Shown: positions 10,085 to 20,106, numbered from the stretch's first letter. The stretch is DNA of 64,000 nucleotides from Kaistella treverensis (GCF_900114045.1 NZ_FORQ01000004.1:164709-228708), one strand, 5' to 3'. Numbers and translations: made by a program. The notes: generated from the letters alone by a model not told the origin.

Positions 10085-10115
10085 AAAAATTTGCCGTTAA
10101 AACAGCTAATTTTTT
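10085..10115. repeat. short AT-flanked palindromic interspersed repeat (type copy)
   Basis: Five A residues and TTTGCCGTTAAAACAGCTAA followed by a T-run. The outer A/T tracts and the GC pairs can pair around GTTAAAAC. Copies are seen near 7794, 9207, 10153, 20846, 21017, 21096, 21219, 26874, 52299 and 52477, nearly always between genes. Confidence 0.65.
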
Positions 10116-10152
10116 GCTTTTAGCTAGTTCAAGCAAGACGAGATCAAATCAG

Positions 10153-10183
10153 AAAAATATGCCGTTAAAGCAGCTAATTTTTT
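10153..10183. repeat. short AT-flanked palindromic interspersed repeat
   Basis: A-run, TATGCCGTTAAAGCAGC, TAATTTTTT. It is a second copy 68 bases after the first; its T-run touches the xth stop codon, so it may act as the xth terminator on the minus strand. Confidence 0.6.
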
Positions 10184-10943
10184 AAGAAAATTCCACCATC
10201 ACCGGACAGTGATCGGAATGTACCGCTTCTTTCAAAATTACAGCGCGCGAAAGTTTATCGGTTAATGTGGCGGAAACAAAATTATAATCCAAACGCCAAC
10301 CTTTATTCCGCGCGCGCGAATTCTGGCGGTAACTCCACCACGAATAATGGTCCGGCTCGTCATTATAATGCCGGAAACTGTCGATCAGTTCACATTCATC
10401 AATAAACTGTGTGAGCCATTCTCTTTCCATGGGCAAAAACCCCGACACGTTTTTTAAACCAACCGGATTGTGAATATCAATTTCCTGATGACAGATATTG
10501 AAATCTCCGCAAATAATGAGATTCGGCAATGTTTTTTTTAAGTTTTTGATGTACTTCAGAAAATCAAAACAGAACTGCATTTTAAAATCCAGCCGCTCGA
10601 TATTTGACGCCGACGGTACGTAAACAGAAATCACAGAAAATCCCTCGAAATCAGCCCTAATAATTCTACCTTCAGAATCATAATGCTCAATTCCGCAGCC
10701 GTATTCCACATGTTTAGGTTTCACCTTCGACGCAATTCCGACACCGGAATAACCTTTGCGCTGCGCACTGTGCCAGTAGCTATAATAACCCACCTTTTCC
10801 AGGCTTTCAATGTCAATCAGGTCGTTTCCGGCTTTACTTTCCTGAATGCAGATTACGTCCGGATCTGCCATTTGCAGCCAGCCCAAAAAATCTTTGGTAA
10901 AAGCCGCGCGAATTCCGTTCACATTATAAGAAATGATTCTCAT
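10182..10943 (-). CDS. xth: exodeoxyribonuclease III
   Basis: A 253-residue exonuclease III/AP endonuclease of the EEP fold that cuts at abasic sites and degrades DNA 3' to 5' in base-excision repair. Signatures are MRIISYNVNGIRAA, DVICIQESKAG (metal Glu), YSGVGIASK, ICGDFNICHQEIDIHNP (active-site Asp-Asn), RNKGWRLDYNFVS and the final SDHCPVMVEF (catalytic Asp-His). Length and motifs are complete. It is transcribed toward the RlpA-like gene and separated from porX upstream by a terminator. Confidence 0.96.
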   Translation of the reverse strand: MRIISYNVNGIRAAFTKDFLGWLQMADPDVICIQESKAGNDLIDIESLEKVGYYSYWHSAQRKGYSGVGIASKVKPKHVEYGCGIEHYDSEGRIIRADFEGFSVISVYVPSASNIERLDFKMQFCFDFLKYIKNLKKTLPNLIICGDFNICHQEIDIHNPVGLKNVSGFLPMEREWLTQFIDECELIDSFRHYNDEPDHYSWWSYRQNSRARNKGWRLDYNFVSATLTDKLSRAVILKEAVHSDHCPVMVEFS

Positions 10944-11004
10944 TAACTTTTTAATTTGTGTAAAAATACAATATGTTTATGGCTTTGCGAAGCGGATTTT
11001 TTGG

Positions 11005-11040
11005 CAGAAAAAAGCGGGAAAAATCTTTGATTTTTCCCGC
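11005..11040 (-). terminator. intrinsic terminator downstream of porX
   Basis: GCGGGAAAAATC and GATTTTTCCCGC form a perfect 12-bp stem with a three-base loop. On the minus strand it is followed by six T residues, so it ends porX transcription before xth. Confidence 0.9.
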
Positions 11041-11074
11041 CCCGGAACCCAAACTAAAATAAACTATGAAAAAA

Positions 11075-12616
11075 CTATTTGGGCTCCATAACACAAATCG
11101 GTATAATGCATTCTTCCAAAGAAATGCCGCCGTGCTGGTAAGTTTCTTTATAATAATTTACAAAATGATTGTAATTTTTCGGGTAAGCTAAAAAGGTGTT
11201 GTTCTTGGCGAAAATATATTTCGAACTCAGATTCCCCTTTGGTAAAAACAGTTTTTCCGGATTGGAAATCGCCCAGACATCGTTTTTCTCGTACGTCAAA
11301 CTTCGGCCTGTTTTATAACGGATGTTGGTAGAGGTTTCGCGGTCGCCAACTACTTTACTCGGTTTTTTCACGTAAATCGTTCCGTGATCGGTGGTTAAAA
11401 TCAGTTTGAAACCGTTTTCTGCCGCTGTTTTAATGATTTTCAGCAAAGAAGAATTTTCAAACCAATTGTACGTCAGCGAACGGAACGTTTTATCGTCGCG
11501 AATTAATTGGTTTACAATAACATTATCGGTTTTTGCGTGCGATAAAATATCGATGAAATTGTACACAATCACGAGCAAATCGTTGTTTTTATGCTGATTG
11601 AAATCCTCCAGAATTTTCTTTTCAAAATCAGAATTTAGGATTTTCAGGTATTTCATGCTTTTTCCGGATAAGCCCAATCTTTTCATCTGATCTTCCAGAA
11701 AGTCGCGCTCGTGCTCATTTTTATTTCCTTCTTCGTTATCATTAAACCAAAATTCCGGAAATCTTTTTTCGATTTCCGATGGCATTAAGCCGGCGAAAAA
11801 AGAATTTCTCGCATACTGCGTTGCCGTTGGCAAAATGCTGTAGTAATAATCTTCCGAAGTTTTCTGGTAAAATTTGGTGAAAAGTGGTTCAATAACTTTC
11901 CACTGGTCGTAACGCAGATTGTCCACCATCAACAAAAGCACTTTTTCTTTTTCCATTTCCGGTTTCACCTTGTCTTTAAATAAAGTGTGGCTCATCATCG
12001 GTTTGTCCGAAGAATGCAACCAGTCTTCGTAATTATTTTCAATGAATTTGGAAAACTGAATATTGGCTTCTTCTTTTTGAGATTGCAAAAGGTCTGAAAA
12101 TTCACTGTCGAAAACTTTATCAAATTTTATTTCCCAGTTCAGGATTTTCTTATAATATTCCGCCCATTCCTGGTAGGTTTTCAGGTAAGAAAGCTCCATG
12201 GAAAGATTGCGGAATTCCTGCTGATATTCCAGAATCGTTTTCTGTTCCACCAAAGTTTCTTCCTGCAGATTTTTTTTCAAGGACAATAAAACCTGATTGG
12301 GATTGACGGGTTTCAGAATATAATCCGCGATTTGGGAACCAATCGCCTGTTCCATAATCAGTTCCTCTTCATTTTTGGTTACCATTACAATTTTTATGGC
12401 AGAATCGATATTTTTAATCATCGGAATGGCTTCCAAACCGGAAATTCCGGGCATATTTTCATCCAAAAGCGCGAGCTGAAAATTTTCTTTTTCAATCATT
12501 TCCAGCGCTTCGTTTACGTTATTTACAGGCGAAATTTGGTAGCCTTTGTTTTCTAAAAATACAATATGAGGTTTTAGTAAATCTACTTCATCATCAATCC
12601 AAATAAGTTTTGACAT
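11075..12616 (-). CDS. porX: response regulator PorX with PglZ domain, regulator of type IX secretion
   Basis: A 513-residue two-domain regulator. Residues 1-120 are a receiver domain (IWIDDEVDLLKPHIVFLENKGY, phospho-acceptor Asp in LALLDENMPG, Thr/Lys positions in VMVTKN and YILKPVNP). After a coiled-coil-rich linker, the C-terminal half is a PglZ/alkaline-phosphatase-like domain (LLLMVDNLRYDQW, IVYNFIDILSHA, LILTTDHGT). In Porphyromonas and Flavobacterium, PorX works with the kinase PorY and a sigma factor to control type IX secretion. The T9SS cargo gene at 31204 shows that the pathway is in use here. No DNA-binding domain is visible, as expected. Confidence 0.93.
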   Translation of the reverse strand: MSKLIWIDDEVDLLKPHIVFLENKGYQISPVNNVNEALEMIEKENFQLALLDENMPGISGLEAIPMIKNIDSAIKIVMVTKNEEELIMEQAIGSQIADYILKPVNPNQVLLSLKKNLQEETLVEQKTILEYQQEFRNLSMELSYLKTYQEWAEYYKKILNWEIKFDKVFDSEFSDLLQSQKEEANIQFSKFIENNYEDWLHSSDKPMMSHTLFKDKVKPEMEKEKVLLLMVDNLRYDQWKVIEPLFTKFYQKTSEDYYYSILPTATQYARNSFFAGLMPSEIEKRFPEFWFNDNEEGNKNEHERDFLEDQMKRLGLSGKSMKYLKILNSDFEKKILEDFNQHKNNDLLVIVYNFIDILSHAKTDNVIVNQLIRDDKTFRSLTYNWFENSSLLKIIKTAAENGFKLILTTDHGTIYVKKPSKVVGDRETSTNIRYKTGRSLTYEKNDVWAISNPEKLFLPKGNLSSKYIFAKNNTFLAYPKNYNHFVNYYKETYQHGGISLEECIIPICVMEPK

Positions 12617-12756
12617 ACATTTTTTTGTTTATTAATTTAAAGGAAACCGCGTAAGTCACTTATTTAAAGCAATTCGCTTTGGTCTCGCCGTCAAAAATAC
12701 AACCATAAAATGCCAACTTTTCTTTAAAACCACGTTAAACTTGCGTTAATTTTTTT

Positions 12757-12788
12757 TAAAAATTCCGGCCTTTTAGCGGCTTTTTTTT
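12757..12788. repeat. terminator-like repeat in the porX/HD-protein divergent gap
   Basis: AAAAATTCCGGCC, TTTTAG, CGGC and a T-run, related to the GCCGTTTTAGCGGC form at 18117. The 279-base divergent gap 12617-12895 holds no gene. Confidence 0.5.
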
Positions 12789-12895
12789 GATTTTTATTAA
12801 TGATGACTTTATCTTTTATTAAAGCCATTAGTTAAAAGCTTCAAAAACAAATATGTAAATTTGTGCCGTTCCAGCGGCAAATTTTTCGCTTTTAG

Positions 12896-14116
12896 ATGCA
12901 GCTTATGACCAATAAATTTAAAATCATCAACGATCCGGTTCACGGATTTATCAATATTCCGCACGAAATTATTTTCGATGTCATCGAGCATCCGTATTTC
13001 CAGCGTTTGCGCAGGATTTCCCAAACGGGACTTTTAAACCTGATTTTTCCCGGTGCCACGCACACGCGGTTTCACCACGCTTTAGGCGCAATGCACCTGA
13101 TGTTTACCGCGCTGGAAACTTTAAAACTAAAAGGCGTTGCGATTTCCAAAGAGGAAGAAAAAGGCGCAATGTTAGCGATTTTGATGCACGATGTGGGTCA
13201 CGGACCGTTTTCGCACGCGCTGGAAAATATGTTGATGGATGATTGGCATCACGAAAAACTGTCCTTATTATTAATGCGGAAAATGAATGAGGAGTTCGCC
13301 GGCCAGCTTTCTACTGCGATCGAAATGTTTCAGGGAAAATATCACCGCAAATTTTTCAACCAGCTGATTTCCTCGCAACTGGATGTTGACCGTTTGGATT
13401 ATTTGAAGCGCGACAGCTTCTACACCGGTGTTTCCGAAGGTAGTGTGAATACGCAGCGCATCATTTCGATGATGAACGTAGCGCAGGACGAACTGGTGAT
13501 TGATGCGAAAGGAATTTATTCCATCGAAAATTTCCTCACCGCGCGGATGTTTATGTATTGGCAGGTATATTACCACAAAACCGCTGCAATAGCTGAATTT
13601 CTCTTGGTGAAAATTTTAGCGCGCGCAAAAGTTTTGGTTTCACAGGGGAAAAATCTGCCGGCTTCCGAAAATCTGAGTTATTTCCTCCATAGAAATAAAT
13701 TTGAATGCGCGACCGCCGAAGATTTACAGCGCTTCACGGAACTCGATGATAACGACGTGATTCAGGCCATGAAATTTTGGTCGAAGAATGAGGATATTAT
13801 TCTTTCTTATCTGTGCAAATGTGTCATTCAGCGAAATTTTCCGCGAACCATTATTTCTTCGCAGCCTTTTTCTGCGGAATTCATACAGGAAAAAATTAAT
13901 CTCACGGACGAGAAATATGGTTCTGGCGCCGGCGCTGAGTTGGTGAATCAGCTTGCGCGGCACCTTTTACCTTATAATCAGGAAGAGCAACCGATATTTC
14001 TATTGCAGAAAAACGGTGAAAAAATCCGTCTGGACCACTCAGAAAATCAGATTTTGTCTTCGTTTATCAGCCAGCAAAACACGAAATATATTTTGGCTTT
14101 TCCGCGCGAAATTTAA
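12896..14116 (+). CDS. HD domain-containing phosphohydrolase
   Basis: A 406-residue metal-dependent HD phosphohydrolase of the dNTPase-like (YdhJ/SAMHD1-like) class. Motifs are KIINDPVHGFINIP, QRLRRISQTGLLNLIFPGA, the first metal His in THTRFHHALGA, the HD pair in ILMHDVGHGPFSH and the last Asp in SSQLDVDRLDYLKRDS. Family members hydrolyse dNTPs or other nucleotides; the substrate here is unknown. The start may be ATG 12896 or the in-frame ATG at 12905; the family usually starts close to FKIINDPVHG, so both fit. The 169-base gap after it carries a repeat copy and the lpxD promoter. Confidence 0.9.
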   Translation: MQLMTNKFKIINDPVHGFINIPHEIIFDVIEHPYFQRLRRISQTGLLNLIFPGATHTRFHHALGAMHLMFTALETLKLKGVAISKEEEKGAMLAILMHDVGHGPFSHALENMLMDDWHHEKLSLLLMRKMNEEFAGQLSTAIEMFQGKYHRKFFNQLISSQLDVDRLDYLKRDSFYTGVSEGSVNTQRIISMMNVAQDELVIDAKGIYSIENFLTARMFMYWQVYYHKTAAIAEFLLVKILARAKVLVSQGKNLPASENLSYFLHRNKFECATAEDLQRFTELDDNDVIQAMKFWSKNEDIILSYLCKCVIQRNFPRTIISSQPFSAEFIQEKINLTDEKYGSGAGAELVNQLARHLLPYNQEEQPIFLLQKNGEKIRLDHSENQILSSFISQQNTKYILAFPREI

Positions 14117-14271
14117 TTTAGAAAAATTCGGTGCTTTAAGGGCAAATTTTTTCACTTTTTAGCGCTAACCATTTGGTGTCATAGATTTTTCACGTAATTT
14201 ATTTGACTATAATCGCCTCCGCTGGAAATCCATAAAAATCATAAAAAGATATAAAATATTTCATAATTTCC

Positions 14272-14279
14272 TATCTTTG
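14272..14279 (+). promoter_or_regulatory. -7 promoter element of lpxD, nearly leaderless
   Basis: TATCTTTG matches TAnnTTTG and ends only six bases before the lpxD ATG, so the predicted transcript would have almost no 5' leader. Confidence 0.55.
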
Positions 14280-14285
14280 CCGGAT

Positions 14286-15317
14286 ATGGAGTTTACCGCG
14301 TCGCAGATTGCAAGTTTTATTAATGGTCGGATTATCGGAGATGACCAAACCATCATCACGGGAGTGGCGCCCATAGAAAGTGCGGAAGAAGGACATCTTT
14401 CCTTTGTCGCACAGGCGCGATTTGTAGATTACCTGCGCGATGCGAAATGCGCGGTAATTATAGTTTCCGAAAAATTATTAACCGATATCCCGTACAAACC
14501 CACGATTATCGCGGTAGAAGATGCTTATCTTTCCTTTCAGATTTTAATGAATCTGTACCAGGAAATGCAGGGCCGCAAATCCGGTATTGAAGATGGTGCT
14601 GTTTTTCATGAAAGTGCAACGATTGGCGAAAATGTCTACATCGGTGCTTTTACCTGCGTGAGCGAAAAGGTAAAAATTGGTGCCGGAAGCCAGATATATC
14701 CGCAGGTTTACATCGGTAAAAATGTGAAGATCGGTAAAAACTGTGTTCTTTACAGTGGCGTTCGCGTTTACGATTATTGCGTGATTGGCGACAACTGTAT
14801 CGTACATTCAAACACCGTGATCGGTTCGGATGGTTTCGGATTTCAGCCTACAAAAGACGGTTACCAGAAAATTCCGCAATTGGGGAATGTAATTTTAGAA
14901 GATAACGTGGAAATTGGCAGCAACTGCAGCATTGACCGCGGAACGCTCGGTTCTACAATTATCGGACAGGGAACCAAAATCGATAATCTCATCCAGATTG
15001 CACACAACGTAAAAATCGGAAAACATAATGTTATAGCGGCGCAAGCTGGTATTGCCGGTTCTACGGTGATTGGCGACTGGAACCAAATTGGTGGTCAGGC
15101 CGGAATTGTGGGTCACATCAACATCGGAAACCAGGTAAAAATACAAGGGCAAAGCGGCGTAAATTCTTCCGCGAAGGATGGTGAAATTTTGTACGGTTCC
15201 CCAGCAATCAATGCGGGCGAATACCGACGAAATTACGTGCATTTCCGCAATTTTACCGATATTGTAAAACGTATAAATAATCTTGAGAAAAACTCAAAAG
15301 ATAATACTAATGAGTGA
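14286..15317 (+). CDS. lpxD: UDP-3-O-acylglucosamine N-acyltransferase
   Basis: A 343-residue left-handed beta-helix acyltransferase, step 3 of lipid A synthesis, which adds the N-linked 3-hydroxyacyl chain. The N-terminal uridine-binding domain is residues 1-100 ([20 protein letters not shown]). Hexapeptide repeats follow ([30 protein letters not shown]), with [20 protein letters not shown] and the catalytic His in [13 protein letters not shown] 14286 is chosen because the frame's earlier TTG at 14277 lies in the promoter box. It overlaps lpxC/fabZ by eight bases, making a lipid A operon lpxD-lpxC/fabZ-lpxA. Confidence 0.95.
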   Translation: MEFTASQIASFINGRIIGDDQTIITGVAPIESAEEGHLSFVAQARFVDYLRDAKCAVIIVSEKLLTDIPYKPTIIAVEDAYLSFQILMNLYQEMQGRKSGIEDGAVFHESATIGENVYIGAFTCVSEKVKIGAGSQIYPQVYIGKNVKIGKNCVLYSGVRVYDYCVIGDNCIVHSNTVIGSDGFGFQPTKDGYQKIPQLGNVILEDNVEIGSNCSIDRGTLGSTIIGQGTKIDNLIQIAHNVKIGKHNVIAAQAGIAGSTVIGDWNQIGGQAGIVGHINIGNQVKIQGQSGVNSSAKDGEILYGSPAINAGEYRRNYVHFRNFTDIVKRINNLEKNSKDNTNE

Positions 15318-16707
15318 TAAGCAAAAAACTTTAAATGAAGAAGTTTCCCTTTCCGGGATCGGACTTCATACCGGTCGCGAAGTGACCCTGACCATGAAAC
15401 CTGCAAAAGAAAATACAGGTTTCGTTTTTATTAGGACAGATCTTGAAGGCCGGCCGCATATTGAAGCAGATGTGAATTATGTGACGACCACTGAGCGAGG
15501 AACAACCTTAGAAAAACTGGGCGTTCGCATTCATACATGTGAGCATCTTTTAGCAGCTTTAGTTGGCTGTGACATTGATAACGCCATTTTGGAAATGAAC
15601 AGTGCGGAGCCCCCAATTTTAGACGGATCTTCAAAGTTTTTTGTAGAAGCCATCGAAAAAGCCGGAATTGTAGAGCAATCTTGCGCGCGAGAATATTTAA
15701 TTGTTAAAGAAGTGCTCAGCTACAGCGATCCTGCAACAGGTTCAGAAATTACAATTATACCTTCAGATTCTTACGAAGTGACGACTATGGTGGATTTTGG
15801 AACTAAAGTTTTAGGAACTCAAAACGCAACACTTAAAGATATTTCGGAGTTTAAAGATGAAATTTCTGCGGCTCGTACTTTCAGTTTTCTGCACGAACTA
15901 GAAATGCTTCTGGATGCCGGATTGATTAAAGGTGGTGATATTTCAAACGCTATCGTTTATGTTGATAAAGAATTAACTCAGGAAACTTCTGAGAAATTAA
16001 AAAAAGCATTCGGAAAGGACGAAGTATCCATTCGCCCGAACGGAATTTTAGATAACCTCACCTTAAATTATCCAAACGAAGCAGCACGTCATAAACTGTT
16101 GGATGTAATCGGCGATTTGGCTTTAGTAGGTGTGAAAATAAAAGGTAAAGTAATTGCCAATAAACCCGGTCATTTTGTAAATACACAGTTTGCAAAAAAA
16201 CTGAACAGACAGTGGAAATTACAGAAAAAGAAAAATGTTCCGGATATTGACATCAATAAAGAACCGGTTTACGACATTAACGGAATTATGCGTTTGATGC
16301 CGCACCGTCCACCATTTTTATTGATTGATAAAATTTTAGAACTTTCTGATTCCCACGTTGTCGGTCTAAAAAATGTGACGATGAATGAACCTTATTTCGT
16401 AGGTCACTTTCCGAAAGAACCGGTTATGCCAGGTGTTCTTCAGGTAGAAGCTTTGGCGCAAACGGGCGGAATTTTGGTTCTCGCCAGCGTTCCTGATCCT
16501 GAAAATTATTCAACTTATTTCATTAAAATTGATAAAGTAAAATTCAAGAAAAAAGTGGTTCCTGGTGATACCATGGTTTTTAAAATTGAATTAATTTCAC
16601 CTATCAGAAGAGGTATTGTACATATGCAGGGCTTCGGTTATGTTGGGGACAGCGTTGTCGTAGAAGCAGAACTGATGGCTCAGGTAGCTAAAAATAAACC
16701 GGACTAG
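15310..16707 (+). CDS. lpxC/fabZ: bifunctional UDP-3-O-acyl-GlcNAc deacetylase / 3-hydroxyacyl-ACP dehydratase
   Basis: A 465-residue natural fusion typical of Bacteroidota. Residues 1-310 are LpxC, the zinc deacetylase and committed step of lipid A synthesis ([13 protein letters not shown], zinc His in [30 protein letters not shown]). Residues 320-465 are FabZ, the hot-dog dehydratase of fatty-acid synthesis ([17 protein letters not shown], active-site [22 protein letters not shown]). The start is ATG 15310 inside the lpxD end; an earlier ATG at 15283 would overlap by 35 bases. The fusion ties the use of 3-hydroxyacyl-ACP by lipid A and by phospholipid synthesis at equal dose. Confidence 0.96.
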   Translation: MSDKQKTLNEEVSLSGIGLHTGREVTLTMKPAKENTGFVFIRTDLEGRPHIEADVNYVTTTERGTTLEKLGVRIHTCEHLLAALVGCDIDNAILEMNSAEPPILDGSSKFFVEAIEKAGIVEQSCAREYLIVKEVLSYSDPATGSEITIIPSDSYEVTTMVDFGTKVLGTQNATLKDISEFKDEISAARTFSFLHELEMLLDAGLIKGGDISNAIVYVDKELTQETSEKLKKAFGKDEVSIRPNGILDNLTLNYPNEAARHKLLDVIGDLALVGVKIKGKVIANKPGHFVNTQFAKKLNRQWKLQKKKNVPDIDINKEPVYDINGIMRLMPHRPPFLLIDKILELSDSHVVGLKNVTMNEPYFVGHFPKEPVMPGVLQVEALAQTGGILVLASVPDPENYSTYFIKIDKVKFKKKVVPGDTMVFKIELISPIRRGIVHMQGFGYVGDSVVVEAELMAQVAKNKPD

Positions 16708-17496
16708 ATGATTCACCAATTAGCTGCCGTAGACAAACGTGCAATTGTTCATAAAAACGTGACTATCGAGCCTTTCACCACCATCGCGGGCGATGTGGAA
16801 ATAGGCGAGGGCACATGGATAGGTCCGAACGTGACCATTATGGATGGTGCAAGAATTGGCAAAAACTGCCGCATTTTTCCGGGCACCGTTATTTCTGCCA
16901 TCCCGCAAGACTTAAAATTCGATGGTGAAGACACTCAGGTGATTATTGGTGACGGTACAACCTTGCGCGAATGCGTGACAGTAAACCGCGGTACAAAAGC
17001 GTCAGGTCAAACCATTCTCGGTAAGGACTGCCTTATTATGGCAACTTCTCATATTGCACACGATTGCATCCTTGGAAATAATGTAATTATTGTGAACGGC
17101 TGCGGCATTGCGGGACACGTGGAGATTGGTGATTATACGGTTATGGGCGGCCTTTCAGCTGTGCATCAATTTGGTAAAATTGGGAAACATGTCATGATTT
17201 CCGGTGGAACTTTGGTCCGTAAAGATATTCCACCTTACGTAAAAGTAGCGCGCGAACCTATGACTTACGCGGGGATTAATTCTATCGGACTTCGCAGACG
17301 TGGTTTTAACAATGAGAAAATTTTCGAAATTCAGAAGATTTACCGCGCTATTTTTCAGATGAAAATGAACGTTTCTCAAGCGGCAAGTTACATTGAAAAA
17401 GAAATGTTACCAACCGTGGAACGCGACGAAATTCTGGAATTTATCCGCAATTCCCCACGCGGAATCGTTAAAGGTTACGGAACCGGAAAAGATTAA
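16708..17496 (+). CDS. lpxA: acyl-ACP--UDP-N-acetylglucosamine O-acyltransferase
   Basis: A 262-residue left-handed beta-helix enzyme, the first step of lipid A synthesis. It shows hexapeptide repeats (IGEGTWIGPNVTIMDGA), the catalytic His in ATSHIAHDCILG, VNRGT, and the C-terminal helical domain (SIGLRRRGFNNEKIFEIQ). It begins directly after the lpxC/fabZ stop with no gap, so it is the last gene of the lipid A operon. The length is normal. Confidence 0.96.
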   Translation: MIHQLAAVDKRAIVHKNVTIEPFTTIAGDVEIGEGTWIGPNVTIMDGARIGKNCRIFPGTVISAIPQDLKFDGEDTQVIIGDGTTLRECVTVNRGTKASGQTILGKDCLIMATSHIAHDCILGNNVIIVNGCGIAGHVEIGDYTVMGGLSAVHQFGKIGKHVMISGGTLVRKDIPPYVKVAREPMTYAGINSIGLRRRGFNNEKIFEIQKIYRAIFQMKMNVSQAASYIEKEMLPTVERDEILEFIRNSPRGIVKGYGTGKD

Positions 17497-17559
17497 AACA
17501 ATAAAAAAATAAACAACAACCGTTAAGCAATAATCTTAACTTTTTATCCAAAGATTTAA

Positions 17560-18123
17560 ATGGCAACAAGCAACGATATTAAAAAAGGAATGTGTATCGA
17601 ATATAGCAACGATATCTTCAAAATTATTGAATTTTTACACGTAAAACCCGGCAAAGGACCCGCTTTCGTTAGAACGAAAATGAAATCGGTAACCAACGGA
17701 AAAGTTTTGGACAATACTTTTTCTGCGGGACATAAAATTGATGAAGTAAAAGTAACTACGCGAAAATTCCAGTATTTATACGAAGATGACAACGGCTTCC
17801 ACTTTATGAATAATGAGGATTTTTCTCAGATTTACTTAGACAAGGAAATGATTGAAAACGCACAGTTTATGAAAGCTGGTGAGGAAGTTACTATCATTTT
17901 AAAAGAAGCTGATGAGTCTCCGTTGTCAGCGGAAATTCCACCAACAGTTTATTTGGACGTTATCGAAGCTGATCCGGGCGTAAAAGGAAATACGGCGACC
18001 AACGCGCTGAAAAATGCCATTGTAGAAACCGGCGCACGCGTAATGGTACCATTGTTCATCGAAGCTGGAGATAAAATTAAAGTAAACACCGAAGACGGTT
18101 CATACTTGGAAAGAGTAAAATAA
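17560..18123 (+). CDS. efp: elongation factor P
   Basis: A 187-residue translation factor that rescues ribosomes stalled on polyproline. Three OB-like domains are present. The tip loop reads VKPGKGPAFVRTKMKS, whose lysine is the usual modification site. The C-terminus ends GDKIKVNTEDGSYLERVK, as in most EF-P proteins. It lies 63 bases after lpxA and carries a hairpin terminator at its end. Confidence 0.97.
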   Translation: MATSNDIKKGMCIEYSNDIFKIIEFLHVKPGKGPAFVRTKMKSVTNGKVLDNTFSAGHKIDEVKVTTRKFQYLYEDDNGFHFMNNEDFSQIYLDKEMIENAQFMKAGEEVTIILKEADESPLSAEIPPTVYLDVIEADPGVKGNTATNALKNAIVETGARVMVPLFIEAGDKIKVNTEDGSYLERVK

Positions 18124-18148
18124 GGCCGTTTTAGCGGCGAATTTTTTT
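18117..18148 (+). terminator. intrinsic terminator of efp, built from the interspersed repeat
   Basis: GCCG and CGGC around TTTTAG, then GAA and seven T residues, with an A-run on the left. It resembles the interspersed repeat family and suggests those repeats can act as two-way terminators. Confidence 0.65.
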
Positions 18149-18149
18149 G

Positions 18150-18234
18150 GGCAGGTTTTTCCGCCTTCCGCTCCCAATCTTTTGCTCGTTCCTCGCAAAA
18201 GGATTTCCGCTCAAGTCGGGCTGCAAAGTCCGCA
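18150..18234. repeat. flavobacterial intergenic repeat, copy 2
   Basis: GGCAGGTTTTTCCGCCTTCC, CTCCCAATCTTTTGCTCG, CGCAAAAGGATTTCCGCTC and AAGTCGGGCTGCAAAG, containing the inverted pair CTTTTGC/GCAAAAG. Related to 9994-10076 and 20883-20985. Confidence 0.55.
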
Positions 18235-18249
18235 ATAAATATTTATAAA

Positions 18250-19152
18250 ATGACATTTGCACAACCTCAAACGCTGCAATCAATTGCTGAATTAATCGGC
18301 GCTCAAATGGTGGGTGACCCGGATTTTCCGGTGCTTGGTACCAATGAAATTCACCGGGTAAAAAGTGGAGATATTGTATTTGTAAATCACCCGAAATATT
18401 ACGAAAAAGCCTTAAAATCTGCCGCAACAATCATTTTGATCGACCAAATTGTTGACTGTCCCGAAGGAAAAGCACTTTTGGTTTCCGATGATCCGTTTGG
18501 AGATTTCAATAAAATCAATCATCATTTCACTAAAATTACCAACTTCGGCGAAACTTTGCACGAGCTTGAAGTTGGCGAAAACACGCAAATCCATCCTTCG
18601 GTTGTCATTGGAAATAATGTAAAAATTGGTCAAAACTGCGTCATATTTCCTAACGTAGTCATTGGCGACCGTACCGAAATAGGTGACAATGTCATCATTC
18701 AGTCAAATACGGTTTTAGGCGGTGACGCTTTTTATTACCGGAAAAAAGACGGAAATTTTGACCGTTTGATTTCTGTTGGAAATGTGGTCATTGCTGATAA
18801 CGTTGAAATTGGAAACAACTGCACTATCGACCGTGGCGTTACTGATTCTACAGTAATTGGCGAAGGTTCGGTTTTAGATAATCAAATACAGATCGGCCAC
18901 GATACCGTCATTGGAAAAAAATGCCTGATTGCGTCCCAAACCGGCATTGCCGGCTGCTGCATCATTGAAGATGAGGTGACGATTTGGGGACAGGTTGGTA
19001 TGGCGTCCGGCGTTCGTGTGGAATCCGGAACGGTACTTTTAGCAAAATGCGGCGTAAACCGCGATTTAAAAAAAGGAACTTATTTCGGACCGATTGCAGA
19101 AGAATTCAAGCAGTATTTGCGCAAGGAAATCAAACTCAAAAATTTAAAATAA
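18250..19152 (+). CDS. LpxD-like UDP-3-O-(3-hydroxymyristoyl)glucosamine N-acyltransferase paralogue
   Basis: A 300-residue hexapeptide acyltransferase and the second LpxD-family protein in the window. It has a short N-terminal domain (MTFAQPQTLQSIAELIGAQM, HRVKSGDIVFVNHPKYYEKA), beta-helix repeats (VVIGNNVKIGQNCVIFPNVV), VLGGDAFYYRKKDGNFDRL in place of LpxD's GSDGFGF loop, and IQIGHDTVIG with the catalytic His. Flavobacteria usually carry this paralogue between efp and sucD. It may acylate another sugar or use another chain length; that is inference. The His is kept, so it is probably active. Confidence 0.85.
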   Translation: MTFAQPQTLQSIAELIGAQMVGDPDFPVLGTNEIHRVKSGDIVFVNHPKYYEKALKSAATIILIDQIVDCPEGKALLVSDDPFGDFNKINHHFTKITNFGETLHELEVGENTQIHPSVVIGNNVKIGQNCVIFPNVVIGDRTEIGDNVIIQSNTVLGGDAFYYRKKDGNFDRLISVGNVVIADNVEIGNNCTIDRGVTDSTVIGEGSVLDNQIQIGHDTVIGKKCLIASQTGIAGCCIIEDEVTIWGQVGMASGVRVESGTVLLAKCGVNRDLKKGTYFGPIAEEFKQYLRKEIKLKNLK

Positions 19153-19233
19153 CGCCTGCTGTTCCTCTTTAATTCAATAATTATTGAGTAATTTTGTAAG
19201 CATTAAAAAATAAATAAATTTAAAAAATAAAAA

Positions 19234-20106
19234 ATGTCAGTATTAGTAAACAAAGATTCTAAAGTAATCGTACAAGGATTTACCGGAAACGAAGGAACTT
19301 TCCACGCAGGTCAGATGATTGAATACGGAACCAACGTTGTAGGCGGTGTAACTCCGGGAAAAGGTGGTTCTGAACATTTGGGAAAACCTGTTTTCAACAC
19401 GGTAGCTGATGCTGTAGAAAAAGCGGGAGCCAACGTAAGTATTATTTTCGTTCCGCCTGCGTTTGCTGCAGACGCCATCATGGAAGCTGCTGAAGCTGGA
19501 ATCAAAGTAATCGTATGTATTACCGAAGGAATTCCTGTTGCTGATATGGTAAAAGTTAAAGAATATTTAGCCGGCACAAGCTCCCGATTAATCGGACCGA
19601 ACTGCCCCGGAATCATCACTTCTGATGAAGCAAAAATCGGTATTATGCCAGGTTTCGTTTTCAAGAAAGGAAAAGTTGGTATCGTTTCCAAATCCGGAAC
19701 TTTAACTTACGAAGCTGCTGACCAGGTGGTGAAAGCCGGTTACGGAGTTTCTACTGCAATTGGTATTGGTGGTGACCCAATCATCGGAACGACTACCAAG
19801 GAAGCTTTGGAATTATTCATCAACGATCCGGAAACTGAAGCGGTTGTTATGATTGGTGAAATCGGTGGAAACCTGGAAGCTGAAGCTGCACGTTGGTATA
19901 AAGAGTCAGGTTCTACAAAACCGGTTGTTGGTTTCATCGCTGGTCAAACTGCACCAAAAGGCCGCACAATGGGTCACGCGGGAGCAATCGTTGGTGGTGA
20001 TGATGATACCGCACAGGCGAAAATGGCCATCATGAGAGAAAACGGAATCAACGTAGTAGATTCTCCGGCTGAAATCGGTTCTACTGTAGCGAAAGTTTTA
20101 GGATAA
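19234..20106 (+). CDS. sucD: succinate--CoA ligase (ADP-forming) subunit alpha
   Basis: A 290-residue TCA-cycle enzyme subunit that makes succinate and ATP from succinyl-CoA with SucC. Signatures are [19 protein letters not shown] (CoA-binding Rossmann start), [52 protein letters not shown] [12 protein letters not shown], and the phospho-histidine in GHAGAIVGG near residue 248. SucC is not in the window; in Bacteroidota the two genes are often apart. The protein is complete. Confidence 0.97.
   Translation: MSVLVNKDSKVIVQGFTGNEGTFHAGQMIEYGTNVVGGVTPGKGGSEHLGKPVFNTVADAVEKAGANVSIIFVPPAFAADAIMEAAEAGIKVIVCITEGIPVADMVKVKEYLAGTSSRLIGPNCPGIITSDEAKIGIMPGFVFKKGKVGIVSKSGTLTYEAADQVVKAGYGVSTAIGIGGDPIIGTTTKEALELFINDPETEAVVMIGEIGGNLEAEAARWYKESGSTKPVVGFIAGQTAPKGRTMGHAGAIVGGDDDTAQAKMAIMRENGINVVDSPAEIGSTVAKVLG

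Noticed and set aside
9908..10123. 71-residue frame after the RlpA-like gene
   Set aside because: It reads through a terminator and two intergenic repeats; its proline-rich sequence reflects the repeat.
14286..19152. Two lpxD genes as an assembly duplication
   Set aside because: The two proteins differ throughout, including the N-terminal domain and the substrate loop, so they are old paralogues.
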